Shown piece after piece: positions 8,489-16,477 of a stretch of DNA of 64,000 nucleotides (position 1 is its first letter; each line of letters opens with the position of its first letter). Source of the stretch: Lachnospiraceae bacterium. Its GTDB lineage: Bacteria > Bacillota > Clostridia > Lachnospirales > Lachnospiraceae. Both the position numbers and the translations under genes were made by a program. Location of the stretch: NCBI GenBank assembly GCA_017476665.1, contig JAFUZJ010000012.1:30594-94593 (forward strand), written 5' to 3'. The notes under the pieces were generated by a model. That model saw only the letters and a list, made by a program, of their open reading frames with translations. It was not told the DNA's origin and did no database searches.

Positions 8489-9342
8489 GATGCGTCATGA
8501 TGCATATTTTGGGGGCTGTCCTTAGGGGCAGCCTCTTTTTGCGTGGACGGAGTGATGGTGGACAAAAATTTGATCCGTTCAGCCGTATAAACTTCAATCT
8601 GTTTCCAGAGGGAGTGCAGCTGCTTTTTGTGGGTGCATAGTTTCTCCGTGCAGTTTCGGCAGCGGAGATAATCGTTGGTATTCTCAGAGAAACGCTCCGG
8701 GTGTCTGTAAAAGGTGATCTCCCATCTGATCAGCAGAGCCACAGACAAGAGGAGCAGGCTCCAGGAATAGTTTCTGGGGATAAAAAAGAGCGGTGTAAAC
8801 ATCATGGCATAATCCCAGTTGTAGATCCGACAGGTGCTGCAGCATTTATTTTTCAGGAACCATGACTGGAACGGACAGAAAAACAGAATGCAGATCATGT
8901 CGCAGACCGAGTAAGCGCTGGCTAACAGGATCATAATCCCGTCGTCCAAAAAGCCCGCCATATGCAGGGCACCGAAGAGAGCGTTGAAGCAGATCCAGAT
9001 CAAAGCCACCAGCATCACGGCGTTGTTGTCATGGATCACAATGTCAGTGTTGCCGGATTTGATGTAGTTGCGGGCAAATTGTTTTTGGCAGCCGGGGCTC
9101 TCAAGGCGCGAGGGAAAAAAGCGAAGGATCATCTCAAACACAAACACGGCCCACACCACTACCCAGACTAAAGGGCGTTCTTCCATACGCTCAATGATCT
9201 CTATGCCATAGTGCAGGCGGTAGGCAATATAGTCCACCAGCAGCCAGAGAAATAATGCGGAGCGGTAAACCAGCCGCACATAATGCAGGGTGCTTACGGG
9301 AGTCAATTTTATTTTTCTTGATCCGGAATTCGTCGCGCTCAT
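8485..9342 (-). CDS. Cysteine-rich polytopic membrane protein of unknown function
   Basis: 285 residues with about five hydrophobic segments. The loop after the third or fourth helix has [19 protein letters not shown] and the C-terminal region has [17 protein letters not shown], giving two cysteine clusters (CCxxC and CxxCxxxxC) that could bind a metal. A conserved-looking [12 protein letters not shown] precedes the second cluster. I do not recognise the family by name. It converges on dapL with a 4-base overlap, and the dapL terminator lies inside its 3' end. The start has no strong ribosome binding site that I can single out. Confidence 0.65.
   Translation of the reverse strand: MSATNSGSRKIKLTPVSTLHYVRLVYRSALFLWLLVDYIAYRLHYGIEIIERMEERPLVWVVVWAVFVFEMILRFFPSRLESPGCQKQFARNYIKSGNTDIVIHDNNAVMLVALIWICFNALFGALHMAGFLDDGIMILLASAYSVCDMICILFFCPFQSWFLKNKCCSTCRIYNWDYAMMFTPLFFIPRNYSWSLLLLSVALLIRWEITFYRHPERFSENTNDYLRCRNCTEKLCTHKKQLHSLWKQIEVYTAERIKFLSTITPSTQKEAAPKDSPQNMHHDAS
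8511..8540 (+). terminator. Rho-independent terminator after dapL
   Basis: GGCTGTCC pairs with GGGGCAGCC around a short loop, followed by CTC and five T (8536-8540). It lies 22 bases after the dapL stop and within the 3' coding end of the convergent membrane gene. Confidence 0.65.
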
Positions 9343-9470
9343 GCCTTTTACCTCAGAAAGTCGTTTGTATTCACTATAATCAATTTTGGAAGAGGTGTCA
9401 AGAAATCGGGTTTCACTTATGTTACAAATGTGATATGATAAAACAAAACATGCAGAGAAGGTAAAAATTT

Positions 9471-10394
9471 ATGAAAGTCAAATGCAAATATTGTGACTCG
9501 CTCATAGACGATACCTATACCAATTGTCCCAACTGCGGGGCGGCATTGGACACGGTTCAGCGCTTTGCGAACAAGCAGCCGCAGACCATAGAGGAACTGC
9601 AGAAGTGGTATATGGCAATGAAACTGCCGCCGGAGGAGGTGACACGCTTCTTCATCGGCAAGGACATCAAGGAACCGCGCGCTTTCGGTATTTACAGAGA
9701 TGCGGACGGTGATTTTGTCGTCTATAAAAACAAGTCGGACGGCAGTAGGGCTGTGCGCTACCAAGGCGCCGACGAGGCCTATGCGGTCAACGAAATCTAT
9801 CAGCGTCTGAAGGAGGAAATCGTCAATCAAAAATCCCTCAACGCCGATCGGAGAATGCAGCAGGCGAGAGAATCCGAAAGAGCATACCGGAGCGGGCAGA
9901 CGAAGACAACGAAAAAACGCAGGCGTTCTAGTCTGGTCACAATTGTCTTTGTGATCGTTATGGTCAATATGATTTCTTCCATGCTCATTGCTGCACTCAG
10001 TAGCTCCTACAGAAACACCGCGTCAGTGCCGAGACCGGCAGTGGGCTATTACAGCTATGACGGAGCGGACTACTACTATCAGGGAAATGACTGGTACTAT
10101 TATGATGAAGCCGGCGATGACTGGGGACATACCGTAGAGGAAAAAATCCCGGAGGCAGTTGCCAACGACATTGAGGGACAGTACCACATTGACGGCGAAG
10201 GACACGAGGGACTTCCCTTTGAGGACACTTTCTGGTATCATGAGCCTTCCACAAGTACTTACAATGATTATGACAGCGGCTACGACAGTTATGACAGTTA
10301 CGACAATGACAGCTATGACTGGGATGATGATTACGGGTGGGATTCCAATGACTCCTGGGACTCCTATGACTCGGACTGGGATTCGGACTGGTGA
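9471..10394 (+). CDS. Zinc-ribbon membrane protein with Asp/Tyr/Trp-rich low-complexity tail
   Basis: 307 residues. The N-terminus is a zinc ribbon, CKYCDSLIDDTYTNCPNC (two CxxC). Residues about 30-140 look globular, with YRDADGDFVVYKNKSDGSRA, and may be a small beta domain. A basic stretch (KKRRRSS) precedes one transmembrane helix near residues 160-180. The outer part begins with tyrosine-rich YYSYDGADYYYQGNDWYYY. The last 45 residues consist almost only of Asp, Tyr, Ser, Trp and Asn in a loose YDS/WDS repeat. Zinc-ribbon-plus-helix proteins are common in clostridia but their roles are unknown. Its stop overlaps the GTG start of the next gene. Confidence 0.75.
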   Translation: MKVKCKYCDSLIDDTYTNCPNCGAALDTVQRFANKQPQTIEELQKWYMAMKLPPEEVTRFFIGKDIKEPRAFGIYRDADGDFVVYKNKSDGSRAVRYQGADEAYAVNEIYQRLKEEIVNQKSLNADRRMQQARESERAYRSGQTKTTKKRRRSSLVTIVFVIVMVNMISSMLIAALSSSYRNTASVPRPAVGYYSYDGADYYYQGNDWYYYDEAGDDWGHTVEEKIPEAVANDIEGQYHIDGEGHEGLPFEDTFWYHEPSTSTYNDYDSGYDSYDSYDNDSYDWDDDYGWDSNDSWDSYDSDWDSDW

Positions 10395-10879
10395 TGATGA
10401 GAGATATGGATAGCAACGCGGATAGGAATAGGGCTGTACTTATTGTGATCGATATGCAGCAAAAATATATTCCCATGTATGATACCGGACTGGTGGAAAG
10501 AGTGAACGTGGTCATAAATGCGTACCATGAGGCCGGATTGCCTGTCCTGTACGTGAAAAATATCGGCAGGCCGGAGAATGCCGCACAATATGAACTGGCA
10601 GAAAATCTGGTGATGGTATCCGATCAGATTTTTGAAAAGCGCAGTCCCAGTGCGTTTACCTCGGAAGCATTTGTGCAGGAGTTGGAACGATTGCACGCAG
10701 ATACGCTGGAAATCGCAGGGGTGGACGGAAACTGCTGCGTTGCGCAGACTGCCATGGAGGCGGTGAAAAGAGGATATCAGGTAAGGGTACTGGTGGGGAG
10801 TGTCGGCTTCAGGAACAAGAAGCTTTGGGATAAAACGGTTAAGTTGTTGGAAGGAAGTGAGAATCTGGAGATTGGTTGA
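10391..10879 (+). CDS. Isochorismatase-family cysteine hydrolase
   Basis: 162 residues of the isochorismatase-like (cysteine hydrolase) fold. The catalytic Asp is in VLIVIDMQQKY, a conserved Lys lies in the middle (LYVKN or EKRSPSAF), and the nucleophilic Cys is in GVDGNCCVAQTAMEA. Such enzymes hydrolyse amides or ethers (nicotinamide, N-carbamoyl compounds, isochorismate); the substrate here is unclear. It starts at GTG overlapping the upstream stop (GTGATG), implying translational coupling; ATG codons at 10394 and 10397 are alternatives. The C-terminus is slightly short, ending soon after the final strand, as in YcaC/PncA-like small members. Confidence 0.85.
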   Translation: MMMRDMDSNADRNRAVLIVIDMQQKYIPMYDTGLVERVNVVINAYHEAGLPVLYVKNIGRPENAAQYELAENLVMVSDQIFEKRSPSAFTSEAFVQELERLHADTLEIAGVDGNCCVAQTAMEAVKRGYQVRVLVGSVGFRNKKLWDKTVKLLEGSENLEIG

Positions 10880-11102
10880 TAGTTATTAAATTTTGCAAAT
10901 CTTAAAATCGAATATTGACTGCTGATAAATATTGTATTACAATAATTACATCGTAATTCAATGTGCATATCTGGCGTATCGCCATATTTCACCGTGAATG
11001 GATAATTATACAAACTGAATAGATATGGCAGATAACAGTTGTCGGATAGTCTATTTTTAACACTCTTTTCTGTCGTATCAAAGAAAACAGAAAGGAGTAT
11101 GA

Positions 11103-12077
11103 ATGAAACAGACTACTTATTTGAACAGAAGCCTTGACTCCTATGGGGATAGGGCGGAATTTGATGCAGAAGCAAAAAAGATTACAGCGGACAAAGGGGT
11201 TTTGGCAAGAATTTTACAGAGCAATGTCGTGGAACTCAAGGATTACGATCTGCAGGAAATAGAAACATTTATTGAAGGAACTGAAATCTCAAAAGTACCT
11301 CTGATCCCGGGGAGTAAGACGGAGGCAATCACCGGAATGAACACGGAAGATTCTGTGCCGGGGGAAGGCAAGATCACATATGATGTGCGCTTTTATGTTT
11401 GCATACCGGGGAAAGAGCGCATCAGAATTTTGCTGAATGTAGAGATACAAAAAGACTTTTATCCGGGATATGATCTGGTGCCCAGAGGGATATTTTATTG
11501 TTGCCGTATGATTTCTGCGCAGATGGACACAGAATTTACCGGGGAGGATTATGATAAGATCAAGAAGGTTTATTCAATTTGGCTGTGTCTGAATGCGCCT
11601 CTGATAGAGGCAGATACGATCACCAGTTATCGTATCACACCGGAGAATATCGTGGGAGCAGTGGATTCCAAACGGCATAGATACGATCTTTTGAATGTGA
11701 CAATGATCGGATTGAATGAAGACAGCTATCAAAAGAGAGCAACGGATTTGCATGGATATTTGGGGACAATTTTTTCTCCCAAGCTTTCATCAGATGATAA
11801 GGTAAAGATGTTGGAGCAGGATTATGGCGTAAAGCCGACCAAAGAGGTAAAGGAGGGGTTACAGAAAATGCGAGGGTTGGCAGATTGGTATGAGGCACGT
11901 GGGATAGAGCATACTACCAAAGACTTGTTAGTCCGGTTGTTGGGGCGACTGGGACAGATTCCGGAGGATTTGCAGTATAAAATAGACGCGCAAAATGACA
12001 TTGCGGTTTTGAAAAATTGGTTCCAGATTGGATTGGAAGTGACCAGCATTAAGGAGTTTTTAGAGAAAATATCATAA
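11103..12077 (+). CDS. PD-(D/E)XK nuclease-like protein (Rpn/transposase_31-type family)
   Basis: 324 residues. The central part has ITYDVRFYVCIPGK and NVEIQKDFYPGYDLVPRGI, placing Asp94 and Glu114 as in a PD-(D/E)XK core, with Gln-Lys after the Glu. This matches a large clostridial group annotated as PD-(D/E)XK nuclease family transposases or Rpn-like proteins; whether it cuts DNA is unknown. The C-terminal third is helical (KKMRG-, YEARGIEHTT-type segment). No terminal inverted repeats were seen, so there is no evidence it is a mobile element itself. The start follows AGAAAGGAGT. It stands alone after a 223-base spacer. Confidence 0.75.
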   Translation: MKQTTYLNRSLDSYGDRAEFDAEAKKITADKGVLARILQSNVVELKDYDLQEIETFIEGTEISKVPLIPGSKTEAITGMNTEDSVPGEGKITYDVRFYVCIPGKERIRILLNVEIQKDFYPGYDLVPRGIFYCCRMISAQMDTEFTGEDYDKIKKVYSIWLCLNAPLIEADTITSYRITPENIVGAVDSKRHRYDLLNVTMIGLNEDSYQKRATDLHGYLGTIFSPKLSSDDKVKMLEQDYGVKPTKEVKEGLQKMRGLADWYEARGIEHTTKDLLVRLLGRLGQIPEDLQYKIDAQNDIAVLKNWFQIGLEVTSIKEFLEKIS

Positions 12078-12096
12078 AGATTAAGGAATACTTGTT

Positions 12097-12744
12097 ATGA
12101 ATTACAAAGCGATTCTTTTCGACTTCGATTATACGTTGGGTGACTCGACCAATGGCATTGTCCTCAGCGTCAATTATGCGCTTGTAAAACTTGGTCATGT
12201 GCAAAAGAGTGTGGAGGACATCAGAAAGACAATAGGTCTGTCATTAAAAGATACTTATTTTACTTTAACAGGAGACAATAATCTTAATGCGGCAATGCTG
12301 TTTTCAAAGTATTTTAAGGAGAAAGCAGATAGGGTTATGGTTGACAACACAGATCTATATCCAAATGTAAAAGAAAGTTTGTTAAGCCTTAGACATCATG
12401 GTTGCAAAATCGGTATTGTGACGACAAAGTTTCATTATCGAATTCAGCAGATTTTACAGAAATGCAATGTGCCTGATTTGGTTGATTTGATTGTGGGCGC
12501 AGAGGATGTACAAATAGAAAAACCGAATCCGGAGGGATTGATTTTGGCTGTGGAGCAGCTTGGTTTATTGAAAGAAGAAGTTCTGTATGTTGGAGACAGT
12601 TTTGTGGATGCGCAGACAGCTCAAAATGCAGGTATCAGCTTTGTGGGGGTCTTGACCGGAACAACTACAAGAGAGGAATTTGCAGATTATCCCAATTTAT
12701 ATATTGGGGATACCGTAGCGGAAATTGTGAACTATGTTTTATAG
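12097..12744 (+). CDS. HAD-superfamily hydrolase (phosphoglycolate phosphatase-like)
   Basis: 215 residues with the full HAD set: nucleophile Asp in ILFDFDYTLGDS, motif II Thr in IGIVTTKFHY, Lys in IEKPNPEGL, and the metal-binding acidic motif in VLYVGDSFVDAQTA. The helical cap between residues 15 and 80 makes it a subfamily IA phosphatase, related to phosphoglycolate phosphatase or pyrophosphatase PpaX. Substrate is not determinable from sequence. It lies 19 bases after the nuclease-like gene and 12 bases before the NADAR gene, so the three are probably one transcript. The region is more AT-rich than its neighbours. Confidence 0.88.
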   Translation: MNYKAILFDFDYTLGDSTNGIVLSVNYALVKLGHVQKSVEDIRKTIGLSLKDTYFTLTGDNNLNAAMLFSKYFKEKADRVMVDNTDLYPNVKESLLSLRHHGCKIGIVTTKFHYRIQQILQKCNVPDLVDLIVGAEDVQIEKPNPEGLILAVEQLGLLKEEVLYVGDSFVDAQTAQNAGISFVGVLTGTTTREEFADYPNLYIGDTVAEIVNYVL

Positions 12745-12756
12745 AGGAGGCATTTT

Positions 12757-13230
12757 ATGAGAAATATTATTTGTTTTCACAATCCTGATGAAACTGGTGG
12801 CTATCTGAGTAACTGGTACTTGTCGGATTTTAAAGTGCATGACGTGCAGTATACTTCCATGGAGCAATTTATGATGCATCAAAAGGCGTTGACTTTCCAT
12901 GATGCAGAGATTGCAGCGCAGATTTTAAACACTTCCGATGTAGGAAAAATCAAAGCATTGGGGCGGAGTGTGCACAATTATAATGACATCATCTGGAACG
13001 GGGTGCGTCAGATCATTGTATATCAAGGTCTGTTGGCAAAATTCAGTCAAAACCAGGTATTAAAAGAAAAGTTGCTTGAAACCGGCGATGATATTTTGGC
13101 TGAGTGTGCGGTGCAGGATAGAATATGGGGGATTGGCTTGTCCATGAAAGATCCGAAACGGTTTCAGATGGAAGAATGGCAGGGGAGTAATCTGTTAGGA
13201 TTTTCGCTTATGTTGGTGAGAGAAAATTAG
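12757..13230 (+). CDS. NADAR-family protein (YbiA-like N-glycosidase)
   Basis: 157 residues matching the NADAR/YbiA family. Visible blocks: YLSNWYLSDFKV, the SMEQFMMHQKALTFHD helix, ALGRSVHNYNDIIWNGVRQ, and DRIWGIGLSMKDP near the C-terminus. Characterised members cleave N-glycosidic bonds of reactive riboflavin-pathway intermediates, and some remove ADP-ribose from DNA bases, so the role is either metabolite damage control or reversal of ADP-ribosylation. The start follows GGAGGCATTTT. No toxin-like ADP-ribosyltransferase gene is adjacent. Confidence 0.9.
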   Translation: MRNIICFHNPDETGGYLSNWYLSDFKVHDVQYTSMEQFMMHQKALTFHDAEIAAQILNTSDVGKIKALGRSVHNYNDIIWNGVRQIIVYQGLLAKFSQNQVLKEKLLETGDDILAECAVQDRIWGIGLSMKDPKRFQMEEWQGSNLLGFSLMLVREN

Positions 13231-13290
13231 CTTTCTTGATCAATGGGTGGATGTGGGGCTTAAAAATGTGCTTCGTACATTTAGAGATCA

Positions 13291-14139
13291 TTACATATTG
13301 CCATGATGTTCATTCTGCTTCCGGTATTTCAACGGGCTCATACCGATCACTCGCTTGAATTGCGCCGTGAGATTTCCGGGGTAGGGATAACCGGTCTCGT
13401 GGGCAATCTCCGTCACGGACTTGTCGGAATGCAGGAGCAGCTCGCAGACCGCCCGGAGTTTTACTTCCGCCAGGTATTCCGAGTAGGTGCGGTTTAACTG
13501 TTTTTTGAACAGTCTGGAAAAGTAGGCATTGGAAAAGCAGGCATAGGCAGCCACTTCCTCCAGGGTGGGATTCTTGGCATAATGTTTTCCGATGTAGTAA
13601 ACGGCGTTCATAATCTCCGGTGTCAGCGGCGTATCGGGGACAAAGTCATCCATGTCCGGCAGGCGCCTGTCCAAAAGAATAGTAAATAATCTGTATAAAA
13701 GGGTTTGCAGCGCATAGTCACGGTGCGGGGCAGACCCTTCGTATTCTTTCAGCATTTCAGCAAATAAATGATACACTTCTTCTCTATCCTCGTCATGAAA
13801 ATAGTTGATCGGGTGGGCATAGATGCTGTCCAGGGTGTGCTGCCCGAATTTCAGGATAAAATCCTGCGCGAATTCCGCTGTAAATTTCAACAGGTAGTTC
13901 TCATAAGGCGCATTGGAAGCCGGAAAAGTCCGATGGTAGACATAGGGCGGCAGCAGGCCGAGGCATCCCTGGTGTTGAATATAGGCACCTGTGGAGGTGA
14001 TGGTGTAGCGGTCACCGGAGAGTAGCAGTCCCATCTGGTAAAAGCCGGGTGCCACTTCCAGAGTGGGCATCTCTGTGGTGGCGGGAAGGGAGCGTCTGGC
14101 GATATAGAAGTTTTGACCTTTCGGAAGGGGGTAAGGCAT
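13291..14139 (-). CDS. AraC-family transcriptional regulator
   Basis: 282 residues. The N-terminal 150 residues form a cupin-like sensing domain (SGDRYTITSTGAYIQHQG, LLPPYVYHRTFPASN). The C-terminus has two helix-turn-helix units: LEEVAAYACFSNAYFSRLFK and VTEIAHETGYPYPGNLTAQF, then RVIGMSPLKYRKQ. These regulators usually control sugar or stress genes in response to a small ligand. I use the ATG preceded by AAAGGAGG rather than one 63 bases upstream. It is divergent from the GNAT/ABC exporter genes, which are plausible targets. Confidence 0.92.
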   Translation of the reverse strand: MPYPLPKGQNFYIARRSLPATTEMPTLEVAPGFYQMGLLLSGDRYTITSTGAYIQHQGCLGLLPPYVYHRTFPASNAPYENYLLKFTAEFAQDFILKFGQHTLDSIYAHPINYFHDEDREEVYHLFAEMLKEYEGSAPHRDYALQTLLYRLFTILLDRRLPDMDDFVPDTPLTPEIMNAVYYIGKHYAKNPTLEEVAAYACFSNAYFSRLFKKQLNRTYSEYLAEVKLRAVCELLLHSDKSVTEIAHETGYPYPGNLTAQFKRVIGMSPLKYRKQNEHHGNM

Positions 14140-14291
14140 GGCGGGTCCTCCTTTGGATAATTTGTTTATATCCAGTATGTCATCTGTGAATAAAAAAATC
14201 AAGTATCAGAGTAGCGTGTGATAAGAAAATAATTTGCAAATGTGCTAGAATGAATATAAGTAAAATATAGGTTGAGGCAGGAGGGTGGAAA

Positions 14292-14726
14292 ATGGTACGG
14301 GAAGTCAGGGAACAGGACAGGGATGCATTGCTGGAGTTGTATTTGTTTTTACATGAGGATCATATTCCGGATTGCACGGATCGCCTGATGGAGACATGGA
14401 AGCAGATCCTGGATGATGTAAATCATCATATTATTGTCTATGAACAGGACGGGCGGATCGTATCCTCCTGTGTCTGTGTTATTATACCGAACCTGACAAG
14501 AGACGTGCGCCCTTATGCGTTTATAGAAAACGTGGTAACGCATTCCGATTATCGTGGGCGCGGGTATGCCACGGCGTGTCTGAATTATGCCAGACAGATC
14601 GCAGTGGAAAATGGTTGTTATAAGATGATGCTCCTGACAGGTTCTAAAAAAGAGGAAACGTTGAATTTTTATAAGAAGGCGGGATATAACAGCGAGGATA
14701 AGACTGCTTTTATACAGTGGTTGTGA
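14292..14726 (+). CDS. GNAT-family N-acetyltransferase
   Basis: 144 residues covering one complete GNAT domain. The acetyl-CoA binding motif A is seen as IENVVTHSDYRGRGYATACL (residues about 82-101), followed by the helix ARQIAVENG and the final KAGYNS turn. The ribosome binding site is GGAGGG. Substrate unknown. It lies 29 bases upstream of a two-gene ABC exporter and divergent from an AraC regulator, so it may belong to the same response. Confidence 0.9.
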   Translation: MVREVREQDRDALLELYLFLHEDHIPDCTDRLMETWKQILDDVNHHIIVYEQDGRIVSSCVCVIIPNLTRDVRPYAFIENVVTHSDYRGRGYATACLNYARQIAVENGCYKMMLLTGSKKEETLNFYKKAGYNSEDKTAFIQWL

Positions 14727-14755
14727 AGCGGATAAGTATGAGAGAGGGGTTGAAG

Positions 14756-16477
14756 ATGTTTCAGGCGAAATTTACAAAATTTGCAGTGAAGTATCTGCCG
14801 CTATTGTTGACTGAGGCGGCGACCACGGTGCTTTTAAGTTTGGTGCGGGTGCGCGGAAATGACATTGTGGGCAGTGTAATAGATACCATGTTGTCAGGGG
14901 AGACGGTGGACTTTTCCTCTTTTCTGGTGTTGTTTCTGGCGTTGACGGGGGCGGGATTTGCGTGCGCCTTTGTGCGCAGGTATAGTGCCTGTGTGTACGC
15001 GAATAAAGTGAGCGCGGCATATCGAGGCTGTATTGCGGACAAGCTTTACCGGATGGAGTATGTATTTTTTGACCATAATAATTCGGCGTCGGTTCTGAAT
15101 AAGATGATCGGGGATATTTCAGAGATTTTCGGTCTGCTGGAAGAGACCTTTCCGGATGTGCTGAATTGTGTGTTTTCGCTGGTGGTGTATTCGGTGTATA
15201 TTTTCCGTTTAAATCGCGGTTTGTTCTTTTTGATGCTGGTGCTTTATCCGGTAATTTTCGCGTCGGCCAACCGGTTTGCGAAAAAGCTGAATGCACTGGC
15301 ATCCGTACACAGGCAAAAGACAGATGATATGGCGGAGATTACCCAGGATGCTGTGAACGGAATTCTGGTGCTGCGCAGCTTTGCGCTGGAAGGGCTTTTC
15401 TTAAAGAAGATGCGTGCCGCAGCGGAGGCTTTGGTGCAGAATGAACAGAAACGGGTGCGGATCACGAATAATACGCTGGTGGTGAGGAAACTACTGCAAT
15501 GGCTGCCGAATATTGTGTGTGCGGTTTATGCGCTGGTGCTCGTGGAGCGGGGGGCATTGACGCTGGGGGCGCTGGTAGCGTTTATCATGGTGCTGGCAAA
15601 GTTTGTGGAAGTCTTTGTGTATCTGCCTTTCTGTTATGTGGAAGCACAGACGGGGCTGGTGAGTATCCGGCGTGTGGAGGAGATATTGAATGCGGCAGAG
15701 GAGGTAAGCGAAAGGAAGCTGGAGGCAACGCGGGAACATGTCAGTGACATGGATATTGCAGTGGATAAGGTGAAGACGAAGGAGAGTTCTGGGGAAGATC
15801 AGACAGCAGTGCCTGCCATAGAATTTGCGGATGTGCATTTTGGATATCAGGCGGAAAAAGAAATACTGCGCGGGGTAAACTTCACTGTGGCCCAAGGGGA
15901 GCGTATTGCGATCATCGGAGAGTCCGGCGCGGGCAAGAGCACTGTGTTCAGGCTGCTCTGTGGATTTTATCGGCCAACGGCGGGAAACATCCGACTCTTT
16001 GGCAGAGAACTGTGGGAATGGGAGTTGGCAGCGGCAAGGGATCGGATTGCGTTGGTATCTCAGGACATTTTTCTGTTTCCGGTATCGGTGTATGAAAATC
16101 TCTCCTTCGGAAACAGGGAGGCGGATCGGGCGCAGATTGAGGAGGCGTGCAGGCAGGCGGAGATTCATGCGTTTATCATGAGTCTTCCACAAGGGTATGA
16201 CACGGTTGTGGGAGAGCGCGGAGCACTTTTATCCGGCGGGCAGAAACAGCGGATTTCGATTGCAAGGGCTTTGTTGAAGGATGCACCTATTCTGCTTTTG
16301 GATGAGCCGACGTCGGCGATTGATGTGGGGACGGAGGAGTTGATTCAAAAGGCACTCCGCAAGGTGACGAAGGGGCGCACCTGCATCACAATCGCACACA
16401 GACTTTCCACGATTCAGGACAGCGACAGAATTCTGAAACTGTCGGAGGGCAAGCTGTCGGAGGAGGTTATGGAATGA
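14756..16477 (+). CDS. ABC exporter half-transporter (permease fused to ATPase), subunit 1
   Basis: About 573 residues: six transmembrane helices in the first 300, then a nucleotide-binding domain. Walker A GESGAGKST is near residue 390, followed by SQDIFLFPVSVYENLSFG (Q-loop region), the signature LLSGGQKQRISIARALL, Walker B ILLLDEPTSAID and the H-loop TIAHRLST. This is the exporter (MsbA/LmrA-like) type. I favour this ATG because GAGAGGGG precedes it; earlier in-frame starts lack such a site. It overlaps the second exporter gene by 4 bases (ATGA), as usual for heterodimeric exporters. Cargo unknown. Confidence 0.92.
   Translation: MFQAKFTKFAVKYLPLLLTEAATTVLLSLVRVRGNDIVGSVIDTMLSGETVDFSSFLVLFLALTGAGFACAFVRRYSACVYANKVSAAYRGCIADKLYRMEYVFFDHNNSASVLNKMIGDISEIFGLLEETFPDVLNCVFSLVVYSVYIFRLNRGLFFLMLVLYPVIFASANRFAKKLNALASVHRQKTDDMAEITQDAVNGILVLRSFALEGLFLKKMRAAAEALVQNEQKRVRITNNTLVVRKLLQWLPNIVCAVYALVLVERGALTLGALVAFIMVLAKFVEVFVYLPFCYVEAQTGLVSIRRVEEILNAAEEVSERKLEATREHVSDMDIAVDKVKTKESSGEDQTAVPAIEFADVHFGYQAEKEILRGVNFTVAQGERIAIIGESGAGKSTVFRLLCGFYRPTAGNIRLFGRELWEWELAAARDRIALVSQDIFLFPVSVYENLSFGNREADRAQIEEACRQAEIHAFIMSLPQGYDTVVGERGALLSGGQKQRISIARALLKDAPILLLDEPTSAIDVGTEELIQKALRKVTKGRTCITIAHRLSTIQDSDRILKLSEGKLSEEVME

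Noticed and set aside
10258-10390. Possible tandem repeat or CRISPR-like array
   Set aside because: The repetition comes from GAY/TAY/AGY codons of the Asp/Tyr/Ser-rich protein tail; repeat units are irregular and there are no spacers.
11103-12077. Transposase of a mobile element
   Set aside because: The family is often annotated as a PD-(D/E)XK transposase, but no terminal inverted repeats or target duplications flank the gene, so only the nuclease-like fold is claimed.
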